The position numbers and the translations under genes were made by a program. From NCBI GenBank assembly GCA_000244995.1, contig CM001438.1:4940096-5004095 (forward strand): a stretch of DNA of 64,000 nt, written 5' to 3'. Below the pieces are notes generated by a model that ran no database searches, was not told where the DNA came from, and saw only the letters and a program-made list of their open reading frames with translations. This document shows positions 60,041-64,000 of this stretch, in pieces (the first letter of the stretch is position 1; each line of letters starts with the position of its first letter). Origin of the DNA: Burkholderiales bacterium JOSHI_001. GTDB lineage: Bacteria; Pseudomonadota; Gammaproteobacteria; Burkholderiales; Burkholderiaceae_C.

Positions 60041-62230
60041 TCAGTGCAAGCAGTCGGCTCGCGCCACGTTGGACGGGGTGACCGCCACGCTGGTGGCGCT
60101 GAGCACCGTGGCGCTGGCGCCCACACCCACGCCGTACTGCGCGAAGGCCTGCCACACCAGGGTGCAGCGCGCGATGGCGTCGGCGCCCGCGGTGGCGTTG
60201 ATGGCGTCCAGCATGCCGTTGCGCATGTTTTCGAACTTCGGTGCGGCCGGCGTGTAGTTCATGCCGTCCACAAAGTGGCCGAACAGGCTGTCGTTGCTGC
60301 GGCCACTTTCCAGCCACAGCTCGCGCAGGCGCCACATCGCAGCGGCGTAGATCTCGCCGTCGGCATGCACCTCGGCGCCGGTGACATTGGCATAGGTCAG
60401 CGGGTAGCCGGCATAGCGGAAACGGCGGATGCCCAGCGGGTTGCCGGCCGCGTATTCACCGATCACATCGTCGCCATTGACCATGAAGGCCACCACATCC
60501 GACGCGCCTTCGCCAATGGCACCGGAGGCCGGGCCGGACATGCTGCCGATCATGCGCCAGGTCAGGCCGTGGCCGTACTCGTGGTAGACGATGTCCGAAT
60601 CCAGGTCGCCGTCCAGTTGCACCGGCTGCACCGCCTTGCGACGCATGGTGGCACTGGGCGCGGCCAGCTGGCGCAGCGCGGCGCCATCGGCCTGGCTGAT
60701 CATCATGGACGGGATGGTGACGGTGGAGTCGGTGCCGCCGGGCGCGAAGGGGGCCGACGCCGCGTTGTTGGCGATGACCACGCCGGTGGCGCCGGCGTTC
60801 TGTGCGTTCTTCACCTTCACGGTGAAGGAGCACAGGCCGCGGTCCACCAGCGCGATGCGGCCGGTCAGGCTGCCGGCGGGCAGGGCTTCGCAGCCGTCGG
60901 TGGTGGTGCCGCCGCCGGCGGCGGCCACGCCGTCGTTCAGCGCCACCACGGTGGCCGTGCGGCCGGTGGTGGTGAGTTGCGCGCCGAAAGTCGAGCCATA
61001 GGCGCCATAGTTGACGCCGGTGGACAGCAGCAATTCGTGGGTGGGGCCCACCCCGCTCCACAGGTACATCTGCATGCGCGGGCGCGAGCCATCGTTCGGG
61101 GTGGCGAAGTTGGCGTTGTTCGTGCCGCCGCCATCCTGCGCCTCGGCGTTCACCGGGTCGTTGCCCAGGCCGCCCTTGGCGAAGTTGTTGACCTGGAAGT
61201 TGCCGGCGGCTTCGTTGAAGCCGTGGCTGTACAGGATGTCGTGGGTGCGGTTGTTCAGGTAGAACAGGGTCTGCACCGCCACCGCGCGGTTGGCCGTGGT
61301 GCTGGGGGCGGTGGTCAGGCTGGCGGCGGTGAGGAAGTTGCCGCCGGTCACCGTGGTGCCGCCGCGGTCGGCGCGGTTGTTGCTGTCGGCGTCCAGGTAG
61401 GCATTGACGTTATTGCCGGTGATGTTGATCGTGGTCTGCGTGCCCGACAGCCAGCCGTTGGGCGAGAAGGCATTGCCCGCCCCCGGGCCCTGCACCACGG
61501 TCTGCGGGCCTTTGCCCGGATCCACCGTGAACACGTTGTACGAGTCGTTGGCGGTGCGCTCCTCGATCACCACCACCAGGCCTTCGCCGTTGACCACGGT
61601 GTGGTGCAGCTGGTTGTCCTTCTGGCTCCAGGTCTGCACCTCGAAGGCTTCGGACAGGCTGCCGTCGGCGGCCGGCAGCAGCACGCGGGTGACCTGCGGC
61701 GCCTGGTGGAAATAGGCGCTCTTGGCGAAACGGGTGGTGTTGCCGTCGCGCGCGCCGGCGCCCAGGGCGTCGTTGGCCAGCGGGTGCAGCCGCGCCAGCG
61801 CCGCGCGCAGCGCCTGCTGTTCATTGATGCGGGCGGCCTGCGGCGTCGCAGCGGACACCGGGGCGAGGTCGTCGATGACGTGCAGCAAGTCGCCGTTGGC
61901 GCCGAGCGTGGCCTTGGCATAGCGGCCCCAGACCTTCTTGCCGCCCACCTGCTGTTCCAGGCGCACATGGCTGCGGCCGGCAGTGCCGTCGCCGCGGCTG
62001 ACCTCGGCCAGCGAGCCCGCGGTGGCGGCGTCGGCGCCGCGTTGGCGCAGGTAGTCGCTCACCTGGGCAGCCGGCGTGGCCTGGGACAGGCGGGACAAGG
62101 ACTGCCCCGGCGCAGCGCGGGCCACGCGGGCCTCGCCGGCATGGGACAGGCCGGCCAGCGCCAGCGCCAGCGTTGACAAGGTCGCCGCGGCGACCGTCTT
62201 CAGGCGCAGCGCGCCCTGTTTGCGAACCAT
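60041..62230 (-). CDS. Secreted M36 (fungalysin-type) metalloprotease with PA domain
   Basis: Exported 729-residue zinc protease. A signal peptide (about 1-31) leads an FTP propeptide-like region (about 35-190). The catalytic domain carries HEYGH (near 548) and GEGASD for the third ligand. A protease-associated (PA) domain (CEALPAGSLTGRIALVDRG...) is inserted near 440-500. There is no PEP-CTERM or autotransporter tail, so release by type II secretion is likely. A GGAGAG Shine-Dalgarno precedes ATG 62230. All zinc ligands look intact. Confidence 0.92.
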   Translation of the reverse strand: MVRKQGALRLKTVAAATLSTLALALAGLSHAGEARVARAAPGQSLSRLSQATPAAQVSDYLRQRGADAATAGSLAEVSRGDGTAGRSHVRLEQQVGGKKVWGRYAKATLGANGDLLHVIDDLAPVSAATPQAARINEQQALRAALARLHPLANDALGAGARDGNTTRFAKSAYFHQAPQVTRVLLPAADGSLSEAFEVQTWSQKDNQLHHTVVNGEGLVVVIEERTANDSYNVFTVDPGKGPQTVVQGPGAGNAFSPNGWLSGTQTTINITGNNVNAYLDADSNNRADRGGTTVTGGNFLTAASLTTAPSTTANRAVAVQTLFYLNNRTHDILYSHGFNEAAGNFQVNNFAKGGLGNDPVNAEAQDGGGTNNANFATPNDGSRPRMQMYLWSGVGPTHELLLSTGVNYGAYGSTFGAQLTTTGRTATVVALNDGVAAAGGGTTTDGCEALPAGSLTGRIALVDRGLCSFTVKVKNAQNAGATGVVIANNAASAPFAPGGTDSTVTIPSMMISQADGAALRQLAAPSATMRRKAVQPVQLDGDLDSDIVYHEYGHGLTWRMIGSMSGPASGAIGEGASDVVAFMVNGDDVIGEYAAGNPLGIRRFRYAGYPLTYANVTGAEVHADGEIYAAAMWRLRELWLESGRSNDSLFGHFVDGMNYTPAAPKFENMRNGMLDAINATAGADAIARCTLVWQAFAQYGVGVGASATVLSATSVAVTPSNVARADCLH

Positions 62231-62456
62231 GAATCTCTCCGTGCGTCCCAGCAGGACGCGGTTGAATGTTCAGCGGTGCATCCCTGCACCAGAACACGTC
62301 GGCCCCTCCGAAACGGATGCTAGGCGATGGCACCTCGTTTGGTCAGTTGGGTTGATCCCCCTCACGGGGGTCGGCGTGCGACTTCCGTCACGAAGCGCCT
62401 AGGGATGCCGCTCAGGATTTCACGGCCTGTGAGCAGATGTTGCCGCGGTCCGCGGG

Positions 62457-63383
62457 TCAACCCCGAGGGTGGTGCTGGGCGTGCAGCTGGCGCAGCCGCT
62501 CACGCGCCACATGGGTGTAGATGGTGGTGGTGGAGATGTCGGCGTGGCCCAGCAGCATCTGCACCGCGCGCAGGTCGGCGCCGTGGTTCAGCAGGTGGGT
62601 GGCGAAGGCGTGGCGCAGCGTGTGCGGCGACAGCGGTGCGCTGATGCCGGCGCTGCGCGCGTGGCGCTTGACCAGGTTCCAGAACATCTGCCGCGTCATG
62701 CCGGCGCCGCGCACGGTGACGAACAGGGCATCGCTCACCCGCCCGGCCAGGATGGCGGGCCGCGCGTCCTGCAGGTAGCGCGCCAGCCAGTGCGCGGCCT
62801 CGGCACCGAAGGGCACCAGGCGCTCCTTCGCGCCCTTGCCCATCACCCGCAGAACGCCTTCGGCCAGGCCCACGCGCACCGTCGCCAGCTCCACCAGTTC
62901 GCTCACGCGCAGGCCGCTGGCGTACATCAGCTCCAGCATCGCGCGGTCGCGCAGGCCCAGTGCTTGTGACAGGTCTGGCGCACCCAGCAAGGCTTCCACC
63001 TGCGCTTCGCTCAGCACCTTGGGCACGCGCAGCGGCATGCGGGCCGATTCGATGCGCAGCGTGGGGTCGGCCGCCACCAGGCGTTCACGCACCGCCCAGC
63101 GGAAGTAGCGCTTGAAGACGGTGAGCCGACGGTTGGTGGTGCTGGAGCGGCTGCCGGCGTGGCGCGCGGCGATGTAGCCCAGCAGGTCGGCCTCGCTGCT
63201 TTGCACCAGGCTGCGGCCGGCCTGGGCGTGCAGCCAGCCGGCGTACAGGCCCAGGTCGCGGCGGTAGGCCGCCAGGGTGTTCTTGGCCAGGCCGTCCTCG
63301 ATCCACAGCGCGTCGCAGAAGCGCTTGATGGCTGCGGCGCTGTCGGGGTCGGGCGCTGGTGCCTGGCGCTCGTCAGTCGCCAT
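62457..63383 (-). CDS. xerD: Tyrosine recombinase XerD
   Basis: Site-specific recombinase that resolves chromosome dimers at dif with XerC. The product has 308 residues. The N-terminal SAM-like DNA-binding domain and the catalytic residues Arg (SGLRVSEL), His/Arg (SPHTLRHAFATHLL), His (LLGHADIST) and Tyr (TTIYTH) are all there. The start MATDERQ at 63383 was chosen; it overlaps the 3' end of the epimerase-like gene by 11 bases. XerC could be confused with it, but the IYTHVARERL end is XerD-like. Confidence 0.92.
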   Translation of the reverse strand: MATDERQAPAPDPDSAAAIKRFCDALWIEDGLAKNTLAAYRRDLGLYAGWLHAQAGRSLVQSSEADLLGYIAARHAGSRSSTTNRRLTVFKRYFRWAVRERLVAADPTLRIESARMPLRVPKVLSEAQVEALLGAPDLSQALGLRDRAMLELMYASGLRVSELVELATVRVGLAEGVLRVMGKGAKERLVPFGAEAAHWLARYLQDARPAILAGRVSDALFVTVRGAGMTRQMFWNLVKRHARSAGISAPLSPHTLRHAFATHLLNHGADLRAVQMLLGHADISTTTIYTHVARERLRQLHAQHHPRG

Positions 63384-64000
63384 GCCGGCGGCGCCAGCGT
63401 TCGAGGTCGGCGTCGCGCTGGGCGCCGGCCGATTCCAGCTCGCTGGCCTGCGCGATGCTGTGCGCTTCGATGCCCAGATCGGCCAGCCCCGGCAGGGTGC
63501 CGCTGGCCACGTTGGGCACCTGCAGCGACGCCAGGTTGTCACGCGACATCAGTGGGCCGCCGGGCATGAATTCCAGCGTCAGGGCCTGCAGCCGCGCCAG
63601 CGGCGCAGGCAGCGGCAGCACCGGCCGGTGGCGGCCCGTGCGCGCGCCCGCCAGCTTCACCAACTGGGCCAGCGTGTACACCTGCGGGCCGGCGATGTCG
63701 AAAGTCTTGCCGACGGTGGCGCGGTCGGCCAGGCATTGCAGCAGGGCCTGGGCCACGTCGCCCACCCACACCGGCTGCAGTTGCGCGCCGGCGCCGCCCA
63801 GCGGCATGACCGGGAACACCGCCTGCAGCGCGGCGAACAGGTTCAGGAACCTGTCCTCGGCACCGAAGATGACCGACGGCCGCAGCAGCGTGAGCTCCAG
63901 CCCGCCCGCCCCCGCCGCCGCCTGCTGCAGCACCGCTTCGCCACGGGCCTTGCTGCGCAGGTACATCGACGGTGCCTGCAGCCCCACGCCCAGGGCGCTG
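63373..64000 (-). CDS. NDUFA9-type NAD-dependent epimerase/dehydratase, 3' part
   Basis: Extended short-chain dehydrogenase fold of the complex I NDUFA9-like group. The window ends inside the gene; 209 C-terminal residues are visible. The YxxxK motif (APSMYLRSKARGE), the TLLRPSVIFG substrate segment and the VWVGDVAQAL motif are present. Related proteins bind NADP and act on sugars or isoprenoids; the substrate here is unknown. Its stop overlaps the xerD start. Confidence 0.9.
   Translation of the reverse strand, partial: SALGVGLQAPSMYLRSKARGEAVLQQAAAGAGGLELTLLRPSVIFGAEDRFLNLFAALQAVFPVMPLGGAGAQLQPVWVGDVAQALLQCLADRATVGKTFDIAGPQVYTLAQLVKLAGARTGRHRPVLPLPAPLARLQALTLEFMPGGPLMSRDNLASLQVPNVASGTLPGLADLGIEAHSIAQASELESAGAQRDADLERWRRRHGD

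Noticed and set aside
62354-62372. Hairpin CCCCC-TCAC-GGGGG as a terminator for xerD
   Set aside because: It is about 85 bases beyond the xerD stop with no T run on the minus strand; the evidence is too weak to call. It might be part of the protease promoter region.
62443-62455. CCGCGG-T-CCGCGG at the xerD stop
   Set aside because: The one-base spacer is too short for an RNA hairpin, and such short GC palindromes are expected by chance in this genome.

Overview
This 64 kb window is GC-rich chromosomal DNA from a betaproteobacterium. It is most likely a member of the Burkholderiales close to the Rubrivivax/Leptothrix/Ideonella group. That assignment is an inference from gene order (prs-rplY-pth; dacA-dat-ybeD-lipB-lipA; ABC transporter-bolA-murA-hisGDCBHAF; phoH-ybeY; ruvA-ruvB), from two PEP-CTERM proteins and from Burkholderiales-type small proteins (DUF1840, DUF4124). 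Coding density is about 95 percent. I see no prophage, insertion sequence or CRISPR array.

Layout. 1-5.7 kb holds the 3' end of prs, then rplY, an inserted argP-like regulator, pth and a DUF4124 gene, followed on the minus strand by hisF-rsmD-coaD-ferredoxin. 5.7-17 kb is the minus-strand block ABC transporter (ATPase, permease)-bolA-murA-hisG-hisD-hisC-hisB-hisH-hisA-hisF. It is interrupted three times: by a plus-strand PEP-CTERM gene between the permease and bolA, by a vapBC-type toxin-antitoxin pair between hisD and hisC, and by a plus-strand CHRD/PEP-CTERM gene between hisA and hisF. 17-25.6 kb holds a TetR regulator, a TPR protein, tRNA-Ser(UGA), a diadenosine tetraphosphatase, a CNNM/CorC transporter coupled to a SapC protein, a winged-helix plus PD-(D/E)XK protein, a pirin, a tiny membrane protein and a large membrane-anchored metallophosphoesterase. 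25.6-32.4 kb is a minus-strand run from hemJ through vanZ, a [2Fe-2S] protein, a hydrolase, dacA, dat and ybeD to lipB-lipA. 32.7-40.7 kb holds hemB, corA, ybeY-phoH, a 7TM-type sensor kinase with its response regulator, and ruvAB. 41.2-47.7 kb is a type IV pilus minor pilin operon ending in pilY1. 47.7-52.9 kb holds a phosphatase, a YbhB-like protein, a DUF1840 protein and a coupled EAL/HD-GYP pair for cyclic di-GMP. 53.2-57.1 kb holds pcaF-pobA for 4-hydroxybenzoate degradation, a LuxR-type regulator and three 83-bp tandem repeats. 57.1-64 kb holds ravA-viaA, a secreted M36 metalloprotease, xerD and the 3' part of an NDUFA9-like epimerase gene.

How parts work together. HisG, HisD, HisC, HisB, HisH, HisA and HisF cover most of histidine synthesis, but hisI, hisE and hisZ are not in the window. 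dacA, dat, murA, bolA and ravA-viaA concern the cell envelope or stress. LipB and LipA make lipoate. HemB and HemJ act in heme synthesis and are divergently transcribed. The pilus operon and the cyclic di-GMP enzymes suggest regulated surface motility or attachment.

Most unusual features: the vapBC pair inside the his operon, whose -35 box overlaps the hisD stop codon, whose promoter is covered by two palindromes and whose toxin gene overlaps the start of hisC; the structured tandem repeat behind the pobA-linked regulator, which shares a core with an element in the vapBC leader; and a terminator-like hairpin pointing into hemJ.
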